From NCBI GenBank assembly GCA_964544965.1, contig CAZJED010000004.1, positions 1 through 40,021 on the forward strand: a stretch of 40,021 bases of DNA, read 5' to 3'. The DNA is from UBA11869 sp964544965. GTDB lineage: Bacteria; Pseudomonadota; Gammaproteobacteria; Eutrophobiales; Eutrophobiaceae. This document shows, one piece after another, positions 1 through 8,400 of the stretch (its first letter is position 1; each line of letters starts with the position of its first letter). The translations under genes were made by a program, and so were the position numbers. Under the pieces are notes generated by a model, which did no database searches, was not told the origin of the DNA, and saw nothing but the letters and a program-made list of their open reading frames with translations.

Positions 1-1106
1 TTTTCGAAATTAACTGGTTTCATTGCAACACCACCAATTTCTGGCTCATGACAAAAACCACATTGCAATACCGTACGCGTACCATCCGGATGTCGAATAC
101 CATTTTCTTTTAAATGTTTATTATGTGGAAACTTCAAATTCGAGCGATCTATTGGCTTTATTTTTCCATTAATAGCAACTCTTTCAAAAGTTTCAGGTTG
201 ATAAGTTTTTATAACTGTCGCATAAAACTCGGGATGTTCATCAAAGTCAGAAACATTCTTCAATTTTGAATTATCAGCTACATCTATGAGATCACCGTGA
301 CAATCTGTGCAAAATCTTTCGGTAGTAATTAGCAGGCCTTCATCACCAGTGTGTTCCTTATGACAATTTTGACATTGTTGACCATCAAGTGATGCACTTG
401 GGAATACGGAAGGGTCAGCATGGTGCCCTGAATCATCATGACAATCAAAACATACCTTATTCATTACCTGCCTAAATGCATTTGTATGGCAAGTTTCACA
501 ACGATCACCAAAATGTGAATGAACACTTGAATGCGGTCCCGATACCCAAATTTTGTCCGCACCTGCTAATAAGGATCGTTTTGTATCATCTAAAGGTTCA
601 CCCCCCTTCGGTTTTGCAATGTACGCAGTAAGGGGTGCTAAAATTCCTAAGGTAATTACGGATAAGAAAAAAAGCCATGCCCATCCTCGAACGCTAAAAC
701 CAAGTGACGTAAATTTTGTATTTGAGCGTTTTTTTAGTGCCGCTAGCTCATCACCAAGAGGACGCGAATGTTCAAGTGTAAAAACTGCATCACACCCTTT
801 TTCTTCATTTTTCAGGATTTCTATATCATATGGGCCTAAATGGATTTTATCTCCAGGTTTTACGGAAGCTTTAGTTAATATCTGACCATTAACCTCAAAT
901 TCACTATCTCCTTGGCTTGCAAGGTACAATTCACCTGAGCGTTCTGTAATTTCAAGATGAAGTAGAAGAACTCTTGGGTCTGTAAGATGTACCTCACATT
1001 CAGAACCGCGCCCAAAACGAATACTTATTGCATCTAATACTTCATCACGTTGTGCATATCCGCCAGAACGAGTTTTTTTCAAAAGATGTCTGATAATAAC
1101 TTTCAT
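1..1106 (-). CDS. FHA-domain multihaem cytochrome c (partial, runs off left edge)
   Basis: The minus frame is open from an ATG at 1106 to base 1, so the C-terminus is missing. Residues about 1-110 resemble a forkhead-associated fold (RFGRGSECEVHLTDPRV, then LHLEITERSGELYL). One membrane helix follows at about 137-160 (WAWLFFLSVITLGILAPLTAYI). The exported part has at least five haem c motifs: CETCH, CFDCH, CQNCH, CTDCH and CGFCH, with extra histidines between them as in c3/NapC/NrfH-like cytochromes. It starts 16 bases after the stop of the cytochrome b gene, so it is the third gene of the operon. Likely role (inference): periplasmic electron transfer, anchored in the inner membrane, with a cytoplasmic phosphothreonine-type sensor domain. 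Haem motifs are certain; the FHA call is fairly strong; the electron partner is unknown. Confidence 0.85.
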   Translation of the reverse strand, partial: MKVIIRHLLKKTRSGGYAQRDEVLDAISIRFGRGSECEVHLTDPRVLLLHLEITERSGELYLASQGDSEFEVNGQILTKASVKPGDKIHLGPYDIEILKNEEKGCDAVFTLEHSRPLGDELAALKKRSNTKFTSLGFSVRGWAWLFFLSVITLGILAPLTAYIAKPKGGEPLDDTKRSLLAGADKIWVSGPHSSVHSHFGDRCETCHTNAFRQVMNKVCFDCHDDSGHHADPSVFPSASLDGQQCQNCHKEHTGDEGLLITTERFCTDCHGDLIDVADNSKLKNVSDFDEHPEFYATVIKTYQPETFERVAINGKIKPIDRSNLKFPHNKHLKENGIRHPDGTRTVLQCGFCHEPEIGGVAMKPVNFE

Positions 1107-1122
1107 TATTTATTATTTTTAT

Positions 1123-1965
1123 TTACCAATAAAAGAATACAGCCAGAATGTGAGAAAAAAGGGCGCCTAATAAACCAATAGCAAGTGGGATATGAAAAAA
1201 CAACCAAATTCGCAAAATAACTTTTATTTGAATATCACGTCTTGCTCGACGAAGAAGTTTAGATTTCTTTGCTAGTAGCGCAATTACTTTCGATATGTTT
1301 TGATCTTGCAAACTCATATCTGCAAATTTTGTTTCAATCAAGTTTCTTGCTTCTGTTGTCGGACAAAGAATTCTTTTTGGCGAGAGTTTTTCTATTATAT
1401 TTCCACCAATACATGTTTCTCTTGCCGCTTTTAGGAGAGCAGTATTAACTTCTTCTGGTAATTGCTGTCCTGCTCGAAGAAGATCTTGATCCAGCTCAGA
1501 GATTTGCCCCATCATTTCTTCCATTGAAAGTCCCGCACGATTTCTGGTCATTAATTTTGGGTAACGTGCATAGACATAAACTCCAAAGACACCACTTAAG
1601 ACAGTTAATAACATAAGAACATAAGCTACAGAATGAATATTCCATCCAATTTGAAATCCGCTATGCAAGGTTGCAATAATGACAAGCGCAAGACCTAAAT
1701 AAATATGCGCAGAAAGCCAAACTTTAAGTTTTGTTGCGCCTAGTTCATATTGTCGTTTACGTATTCCAAACCAAGCTAACCAAATAACCAGTGCCGCTGA
1801 AATACAACCTAAAGTGTAACCAAGCCAAGACCCACCATTTGGCTCACCTAATGGATTATGCAAAATGTAAAGCACGATACAGACAAATACTAATGAAACG
1901 GCAACCCATAAAAATTTTAGTCCTCGATATACGAGAAAAGATTCATGCGTATTATGCTCCCTCAT
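1123..1965 (-). CDS. di-haem b-type membrane cytochrome (five TM helices)
   Basis: A 280-residue integral membrane protein with helices at about 13-33, 46-66, 83-103, 108-130 and 249-275, and a charged helical loop between the last two. The third helix carries two histidines 14 residues apart (SAH...TLH) and the last helix carries two more with the same spacing (FFH...FSH). That is the usual arrangement for two stacked b haems in a helical bundle. The start ATG shares one base with the TAA of the upstream flavoprotein gene (TAATG), which implies translational coupling. Context suggests it passes electrons through the membrane between the cytoplasmic flavin/Fe-S protein and the multihaem cytochrome. 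The exact family is not recognised; the haem assignment rests on histidine spacing. Confidence 0.75.
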   Translation of the reverse strand: MREHNTHESFLVYRGLKFLWVAVSLVFVCIVLYILHNPLGEPNGGSWLGYTLGCISAALVIWLAWFGIRKRQYELGATKLKVWLSAHIYLGLALVIIATLHSGFQIGWNIHSVAYVLMLLTVLSGVFGVYVYARYPKLMTRNRAGLSMEEMMGQISELDQDLLRAGQQLPEEVNTALLKAARETCIGGNIIEKLSPKRILCPTTEARNLIETKFADMSLQDQNISKVIALLAKKSKLLRRARRDIQIKVILRIWLFFHIPLAIGLLGALFSHILAVFFYW

Positions 1966-4379
1966 TATGTTGAATCTCCTCCCTCTCTAATGAAATCCAT
2001 AAATTCATTTGGTTTGACGCGGATTGCCGCACCTGTTGGACAAGCACGTACACACGATGCCCCTCCAGTAATGTCTTTACACATGTCACATTTTACGGCC
2101 GTTTTACGTGCATCTTTTGGGGCACGTTCTCTATAACTATAATCTTCACCCGGCCCCGTGCCTTTTCCAAAAAGCAGCCAAGAAAGTAATCCCGGTTTTT
2201 TTGGTGGTTCGGGAGCCATTTGAATGACACCATAAGGACAATTTCTTTGACAATTTCCGCAACCAATACAATCATTCGTAATATAAACTTCTCCTTCAGG
2301 GTTTCGTTTAATTGCATCGGGCGGACAGTCTGTCATACAGTGCGGATGTTCGCAGTGTCGACAACTCGTTGGGACATGAACATTGGCAAATGTTGGCCCA
2401 GCTTCGCGAGATAAACGAGAAATACCATTATGTGTTTCAGCACAAGCTTTTTCACAGTTATTGCATCCAACGCATATCGATTCATCAATTAAAAGTACAT
2501 CAGTTGCTTCGCCAATACCTTCACCCATCAAAAATTCAACAATGTTTCCAGCCTCAGGTTGTTCAATCATTTTTTCAGTTTCGACGATGCGCTCACCGTA
2601 TTTCTCTTCAATTTCTTTTTGCAAAGACGGATTTTCATTAACTACATCTTGGAAAACATCTCCATCTATTTTGATTGTTTCACAATCAACAGCAGCCCTA
2701 ATTGTGGCTGTACGGTTTAGATCCGACATCAGCGCCATTTCGCCAACGTAATTACCAGCAGCTACGTAGGTAAGCGTCACCTCTTTACCGCCAATTCTTT
2801 TGGACACCATCACCGATCCCTTACTTATAAGATAAAGTGCATCACCACCATCCCCTTCATTAAATAAGATTTCGCCCTTACGAAATTTTTCAATTGATGT
2901 TGAATCAGCTAATTTATTTATAGCTTCAATATCTAAGGAACTAGCAATATAAGTTTGAATTTTTCGAACAACGGCTTGTTTGTCCATAGTTTTTCGTAAG
3001 GTAGGAACAGATGCTCTCAATTTAAGCATTGTACGACGAGGAGTTTCAATTAAGATTGTATCATCCTCATTAGAAATTATTGTTGCAGAACGACGACGAC
3101 CTGAGATTAATCCCATCTCCCCAAAGAACGCACCTTGTTTTAAAACAACATGCTGCGACGGGTCATTTTCATTAATTTGTATCCTTACTGAGCCCCTGAA
3201 AATTGTGTAGACACTATTTGTATAATCTCCCCGTTCAAAAATTATTGTGCCTTCAGATGGCGCGGTTACCGTTGATTCAATTAACATTTCTCGCTCCATC
3301 AGCGGGTTTAATTCTTCGAAAATAGGTAACCTTTCTCTCATTTCCTTTAAAAAAGCATCATTATTAAACCCTTCGATATCTTTTAACGTTTCAGTAATAA
3401 GCGGCTCATCTGCAGGGTCTAAATCTGTATTACCATTTATGAATTCAATAACTTCATATCCCTGATTAATCGCTTGTTTGATTAATGGATAGCCACCTAA
3501 GGCACCAACTATATATAGCCCCTTAACATTTGACTCATAGGTTTTACTTACCTCAGGGAGCGCATTACGCGCATCAGATGGAAAAGTAACTCCACAAGCT
3601 TCAACAAATTTTCTTGGTGGTGATGCGCCCAGTCTAGCAATTACGCGATCACATTCGATTGTGACATCACCATCAGGCGTATCAAAAGTTAAAGTACCCT
3701 GCGTACATTCTTTTGAGTTGCTGCTGTATAGCGGGATGATTCGACCCCTGTCAATTTCGGCTAATACAGCCGCTTCATTTGCTTCCTTAGCACGCGAAAA
3801 CTCTGTGCCACGATTTGCAATGTAGACAGTATTATGTGTGCACAGCCCGAGAGCATTTTCTATTGCTGCATCACCAGCACCGATAACAATGATAGTTTCA
3901 TGTTCATACTCATCCGGGTCATCCAATTGATATTGTAGGTGAGTAACATTTTCAGCCCCTGGTATGCGCAAAGCATTAAGATTACCCTGCAAGCCGATTG
4001 CAAGCACAATCGTTTCCGTTTTAATAATATCCCCATCAACTAACGTTAGCTCAAAACTTCCTTTTTGTCCCGAAACGTCTTTGACCTCAGAGTTATATCG
4101 AATATTAACCTGATGTTCGCTAAGGGCATTATTCCAAGCATTTAGAACATCCTCTCGACTGCCCATACTAAAATCCACGTCTGCACGCAGAGGTAAAACA
4201 TCGGGAGTCGCCATCACGTGCTTACCCTTTTGAAATTTATAGATTGTATCTGAGGTGTGATCAGTTTTTTCTAGCAGAATATGCCGTAATCCTAGTACGG
4301 CAGCATGCGCCCCCGCACTTAGACCCGCGGGCCCAGACCCTACTATCGCAACTTGAAAGATGTCGTCATTTTTTACCAT
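1965..4379 (-). CDS. TrxR-like flavoprotein with two cNMP-binding domains and 4Fe-4S ferredoxin tail
   Basis: An 804-residue three-part cytoplasmic protein. Residues 1-330 are a thioredoxin-reductase-like pyridine nucleotide oxidoreductase with an FAD motif (VAIVGSGPAGLSAG) and an NAD(P) motif (IIVIGAGDAAIENA). I see no TrxR CxxC pair, so it is more like ferredoxin-NADP reductase or YpdA. About 365-480 and 490-605 are two cyclic-nucleotide-binding domains with phosphate-cassette-like motifs FFGEMGLISGRRRSATI and YVGEMALMSDLNRTATI. About 635-790 holds four cysteine groups: CVGCNNCEKAC, CRHCEHPHCMTDC, CIGCGNCQRNC and CDMC...CVRAC. That is 16 cysteines, like DmsB/NrfC electron-transfer subunits with four [4Fe-4S] clusters. 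It is first in the operon. Inference: NAD(P)H-linked electron exchange with the cytochrome b/c partners, gated by a nucleotide signal. Domain calls are strong; the reaction is unknown. Confidence 0.88.
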   Translation of the reverse strand: MVKNDDIFQVAIVGSGPAGLSAGAHAAVLGLRHILLEKTDHTSDTIYKFQKGKHVMATPDVLPLRADVDFSMGSREDVLNAWNNALSEHQVNIRYNSEVKDVSGQKGSFELTLVDGDIIKTETIVLAIGLQGNLNALRIPGAENVTHLQYQLDDPDEYEHETIIVIGAGDAAIENALGLCTHNTVYIANRGTEFSRAKEANEAAVLAEIDRGRIIPLYSSNSKECTQGTLTFDTPDGDVTIECDRVIARLGASPPRKFVEACGVTFPSDARNALPEVSKTYESNVKGLYIVGALGGYPLIKQAINQGYEVIEFINGNTDLDPADEPLITETLKDIEGFNNDAFLKEMRERLPIFEELNPLMEREMLIESTVTAPSEGTIIFERGDYTNSVYTIFRGSVRIQINENDPSQHVVLKQGAFFGEMGLISGRRRSATIISNEDDTILIETPRRTMLKLRASVPTLRKTMDKQAVVRKIQTYIASSLDIEAINKLADSTSIEKFRKGEILFNEGDGGDALYLISKGSVMVSKRIGGKEVTLTYVAAGNYVGEMALMSDLNRTATIRAAVDCETIKIDGDVFQDVVNENPSLQKEIEEKYGERIVETEKMIEQPEAGNIVEFLMGEGIGEATDVLLIDESICVGCNNCEKACAETHNGISRLSREAGPTFANVHVPTSCRHCEHPHCMTDCPPDAIKRNPEGEVYITNDCIGCGNCQRNCPYGVIQMAPEPPKKPGLLSWLLFGKGTGPGEDYSYRERAPKDARKTAVKCDMCKDITGGASCVRACPTGAAIRVKPNEFMDFIREGGDST

Positions 4380-4404
4380 GTGGTGATCACCAGCCTATTG
4401 ATAA

Positions 4405-4432
4405 ATGTTAAATTTAAATGCAAATTTAACAT
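4405..4432. promoter_or_regulatory. 11-bp perfect inverted repeat upstream of the redox operon
   Basis: The arms ATGTTAAATTT (4405-4415) and AAATTTAACAT (4422-4432) are exact reverse complements around a 6-base spacer, 26 bases before the flavoprotein ATG. It is AT-rich and has no T-run after it, so an operator or 5'-leader hairpin fits better than a terminator. The shorter palindrome GGTGATCACC (4382-4391) sits between it and the start codon and may include the ribosome-binding region. The binding protein is unknown. Confidence 0.45.
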
Positions 4433-4568
4433 AGGATGACCGCTTCTTTTTATTTAAGATTACCAAAAAAATCAAAAATTTACTTCCATAAACTTATAAA
4501 TTTAATCGTTTTTTTTATCTAGATTTGACTCAATTCATATCTTATATATTATTCGCGGTTGAATCTGA

Positions 4569-4590
4569 ATGGCTGAAAGCCATCTTTTTT
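4569..4590 (+). terminator. terminator-like hairpin with no plus-strand gene before it
   Basis: ATGGCT-GAA-AGCCAT forms a 6-bp stem with a 3-base loop, followed by C and six Ts (4585-4590) on the plus strand. No plus-strand gene lies to its left. It may stop stray transcription before tRNA-Arg, or act as a structured element in the 5' leader of the minus-strand redox operon. The short stem keeps confidence low. Confidence 0.35.
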
Positions 4591-4617
4591 GAATGGTTTC
4601 GTGATATATCGACCTAT

Positions 4618-4659
4618 AAGATATGTACCTAACAGATTAGATTTATTGATCTATATCAA
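4618..4659 (-). promoter_or_regulatory. FNR/DNR-type box and candidate class II promoter for the redox operon
   Basis: TTGATCTATATCAA at 4646-4659 matches the FNR/Anr/DNR consensus TTGAT-N4-ATCAA exactly. Read on the minus strand, the hexamer TATCTT at 4623-4618 falls at -12 to -7 when the box centre is placed at -41.5, which is the class II activator geometry. This puts the start near 4611 and gives a leader of about 230 bases. The site is palindromic and also lies 32 bases before tRNA-Arg, but that spacing leaves no room for a -10 element driving the tRNA. Box seen directly; regulator and promoter inferred. Confidence 0.55.
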
Positions 4660-4691
4660 AAAATCGGAAGTAGATTTAAAGTTAAATCGAT

Positions 4692-4768
4692 GCGCCCGTA
4701 GCTCAGTTGGATAGAGTACCTGGCTACGAACTAGGGGGTCGGAGGTTCGAATCCTTCCGGGCGCGCCA
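4692..4768 (+). tRNA. tRNA-Arg(ACG)
   Basis: A 77-base cloverleaf. The acceptor stem GCGCCCG pairs with CGGGCGC, followed by discriminator G and an encoded CCA. The anticodon stem CCTGG/CTAGG encloses the loop CTACGAA, giving anticodon ACG (read as ICG after deamination) for CGU/CGC/CGA arginine codons. The T arm GGAGG-TTCGAAT-CCTTC is normal. The PilY1-like gene starts 95 bases downstream on the same strand, so read-through from the tRNA promoter is possible. Confidence 0.97.
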
Positions 4769-4863
4769 TTAATCTTTATCGTAATGGCAGGTTTAGTGTA
4801 AACTATATTCTTATATGTTCTTGCTCTATCAGTAAATAAACAGTTTAAGGGAGAGGCTCAAGC

Positions 4864-5481
4864 TTGAATTTACTCAAGAAGGTTTTATCGCTTTGTCTAA
4901 GCGGTGCGTTGGTTATTAGTAGTAACTTGGGCCGTGCTGATGATATTGAAATTTATTTCAATTCAGGTAATTCAGCCGCAGCTACTAGCGTCATCCGTTC
5001 AAATGTTCTTTTTATTCTTGATACCTCCGGCAGTATGGGTCTCAATGTACCAGCAACTGGTCGTTCTCGCCTAAAAGAGATGCAGGAGGCTGTGAAGCTT
5101 GTTTTAAATAACTCGGAAGACATTAATGTTGGTTTAATGCGTTTTAAAACTATAAGAGGCGGGGCTGTGATTTATCCAACCTCAGATATTGGTGGCAATG
5201 TTTCTGATGTTGTCGGATTTACCGGCAGTACAGTCGCTAATGAGGTTGTAAAAACTGCCTTTATTGATAATGGTTTAGATGATGCGGAAGAAGTGGTTAC
5301 CAATCTTACCGGGGGACTTCCTCGAGGAAGTGTAGCACTTACCGATGCGACGCTTGATGCCTTTGATTTTGGCGGTACCCAATCTGTTGCGGGTGGGGAG
5401 CAGACCTTCAAACTACTCTTTATGGGAAATGACGGCATGGAAGAGACAAGAAACGGTGGTTGCGCACAACTATACGTCTAA
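4864..5481 (+). CDS. PilY1-like adhesin, N-terminal fragment (frameshifted from the next ORF)
   Basis: TTG start with a good ribosome site (AAGGGAGAGG) about 9 bases upstream. Residues 1-25 form a signal peptide (charged start, LCLSGALVISSNLGRA). A von Willebrand A domain then opens with the metal-site motif FILDTSGSMG, as in PilY1/PilC pilus-tip proteins. The frame closes at 5481 after only 205 residues, while the frame at minus one base is open from 5433 and carries the rest of the protein. The two pieces almost certainly belong to one gene. A one-base loss, an assembly error or a -1 slip between 5433 and 5481 would all look like this. No long homopolymer is seen in the overlap. Confidence 0.8.
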   Translation: MNLLKKVLSLCLSGALVISSNLGRADDIEIYFNSGNSAAATSVIRSNVLFILDTSGSMGLNVPATGRSRLKEMQEAVKLVLNNSEDINVGLMRFKTIRGGAVIYPTSDIGGNVSDVVGFTGSTVANEVVKTAFIDNGLDDAEEVVTNLTGGLPRGSVALTDATLDAFDFGGTQSVAGGEQTFKLLFMGNDGMEETRNGGCAQLYV

Positions 5482-8400
5482 GAGACAAATGGCCCTATAT
5501 GTATACAGGTGATGCACCAAGTGCTGCTGGTTCTTCAATCCGAGTGGACGGTCTTTGGCTCCATAAATGTGTGTTACTTGGTTTACGTTATCCGGGCATT
5601 ACCATACCCAGAGGGGAAACTATTTTAAGCGCCTTCATTGATTTCACATGCCGTAAAAACTTTAATCATAACACTAATGTTGCGATTGTCGGTCAGGATG
5701 TCGGTGATGCCGCTCGAATGACAGGATTCGGAACCAATGTAAATGATATATCGTCTCGCAATCAAACATCAGCAACACAGAGATGGAATTTAATACCGAG
5801 TTGTAGCGGTAGCAGAGGGGATGTTCTAACAACTCCAAATATCAAAGATATTGTTCAGGAAATCGTTAACCGCCCTGACTGGGCAACTGGACAATCAATG
5901 TTTTTTAGATTTCAACAAAGTTCGACGCCACTGCTTTCTGTTAGAAATCCTGCCAGCGGACTTACAGGTTCTCGTACTCAAGGTGCAAGCAATAATTCCG
6001 CGAGACAGTTTTTTTCCATGGAAAAGAGCCCAAGTTTTGCACCAAGATTACGTGTCGTGACAGCCGTTGGTACACCTGTTGCAGGCCAAGATCAAAAGAT
6101 AGCACTTCGTTTTAGCAATATTAGAATTCCACGACGGGCAAGAGTTACTAAGGTTAAATTAACACTTACCCCGAATGCCGCACCTGGAGTACCGGTGGCA
6201 ACTACCTGGACAGTTGCTTCAGAAGCATCAGATGATTCACCACCGTTAGAAAGCAGAAGAAATAATATTAGTAGTCGTCGTCTTAATCGCGGGGCCGATG
6301 CTATTGACTGGACAATTAGTAGGACAACATTAACAACGCCAGATGCACCTGAGGAAAGCCCGAATATTAGAAAGGCTATACAAAAAGTAGTAGATCGTCG
6401 CGGTTGGTGTGGCGGTAATGCATTGACACTTGTTCTTGACACTCCTTCTGCCGATGTGAATCAAACACGTTTTTTACATAGTTTCGATAGTGATCCTTCA
6501 AAAGCACCAAGACTTACCTATACGTTTGAAACTGGTACACCAGGTTGTATGAAAGCACACGAAACAGCACAAACAGGATTAAGCGGAGATGATGCAGAGC
6601 AGGTTGATGTTAACGTTGACACTATTGATGATGACCTTGATATTGGTTTTGATAATCAAAGCGGTAATGAACAAACGGTTGGATTACGTTTTCGAGATAT
6701 TGATATCCCTAAAAACGCAACTATTCTTGATGCAGCAATAACTTTTACTTCAAAAGGGGTATCTCCTCCAGGTAATGCTATTTTCACTATCAAAGGGATT
6801 GACCAAGGTAATGTTGCGCAATTTTCAAATACTGCAAATGATATTACCTCGCGTCCAACAACCTCTGCACGCACTGTATGGAATAGCGAGGAGTGGAATA
6901 CAGGAGGGGTAGCTTTTGAATCCGATGATCTTACCCCAATAGTTCAGGAGATTGTTAATCGTGGCGATTGGGTAAGCGGCAATACGATGGGTTTTGTTAT
7001 TGGCTGCAGTTCAACTCCCTGTAATTCTCGTGTTGCAGAAACAGCCGATGGGGATGCTGCAAAATCGCCACGCATAAGAATAATTTATGAAAGTGTTTTT
7101 ACAGATCCATTTAAAACAAATCGCGAAGCTATAATAGAACAAGTTCAGGCATTACCAGCTTTCGGCGCCACTCCAATTATTCCTGCGCTTGCTGAGGCGG
7201 CGAGGTATTGGCGCGGAGAAAAAATCTTTAGCGGCCTACACCGAAGGGGTTTCAATACGAATCGTGTAAGCCACCCCGGCAGTTACTGTACAGCACCAGG
7301 TGCATGTCGCGGTGCGACAATCGATTCATCCACAGATGTGTTTGGTGTTAATAGGCGCCCTGCTTGTAATATGAGCGGAAATCCGGACAGTGACCAATGT
7401 AATACCGAAAACATCCGTGGCAATCCTTCTTATATCTCTCCTTTTAATCCAACACTAAGCTGCTCAACTAATCACCAGGTGCTTTTAAGTGATGGTTCTG
7501 CTTCAGAGACCACCAATGATGACATTAACTATATTAAATCATTACCAGGTGTTGTTGACTGTAAAAGTAGGAATAGGCGATTTAAGAAACCAGGCGAGCC
7601 TGAAATAAACTATAGTGATAGTGAGATATGTGGAGTCGACCTTGTTCGTCATTTATTTGAAGAAGATCAATCGTCATTACCTAACAGGCAGATTGTAAAA
7701 ACACATACTGTTGCTTTTAACACTGCTGACGCCCCTGGCTGTCCCGGCAGAGGTAGATGTCCAACGCAATATCTGAAAGATTTAGCAAATGTGGGTGGCG
7801 GCGAGTTTCATTTCGCATCAAGTGCCGCTGATCTAGTTACGGCTTTTGAAAATATTTTAACCGAAGTCAAAAATGACCCAACTTCGTTTGTTTCACCAGC
7901 GCTCGCAACTAATGCATTCAACCGATTATTGAGTCGTGATGAAGTTTACTTTGGTCTTTTCACCCCTAATCTTGCAAGGGCATGGGAAGGGAATGTAAAG
8001 AAATACAGAATTTGTGTTAAATCAGGTAGTTGTTCACTCGGGACTATTATTGACGCAAATGATGTGGAGGCAATTGATCCCGCTAATGATAAATTTAAAG
8101 ATACCGCGCAGAGTATCTGGTCGGATGTGGTTGATGGCAGGGCAACCACACTAGGAGGCGCGGGACATGAGATTGTTAATTTTAATAATCAGATTTTATA
8201 TACCGATAAGAATAATTTTGGATATGCCGTAGGCGGACAACTTCTTAACGGTGCAGGTTTTAAATTAAAGCAAGATAATTGGGATGACACAAATTTAGGT
8301 GCAATGAGAGCAGCGGTTTGCCCAACACCTAGTACATCAAATGGTAGTGATTGCGAAAAGCGGATGCTCTACTTATTAGGTAAAAAGAACACGACAAATC

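Noticed and set aside
553..885. Open frame of 110 residues on the plus strand
   Set aside because: It is the antisense of the FHA/cytochrome c gene, which has haem motifs and operon spacing; the plus frame has no ribosome site or family pattern.
2312..2751. Two plus-strand open frames of about 110-120 residues
   Set aside because: They lie opposite the Fe-S and cNMP regions of the 804-residue flavoprotein and show no protein-like pattern of their own.
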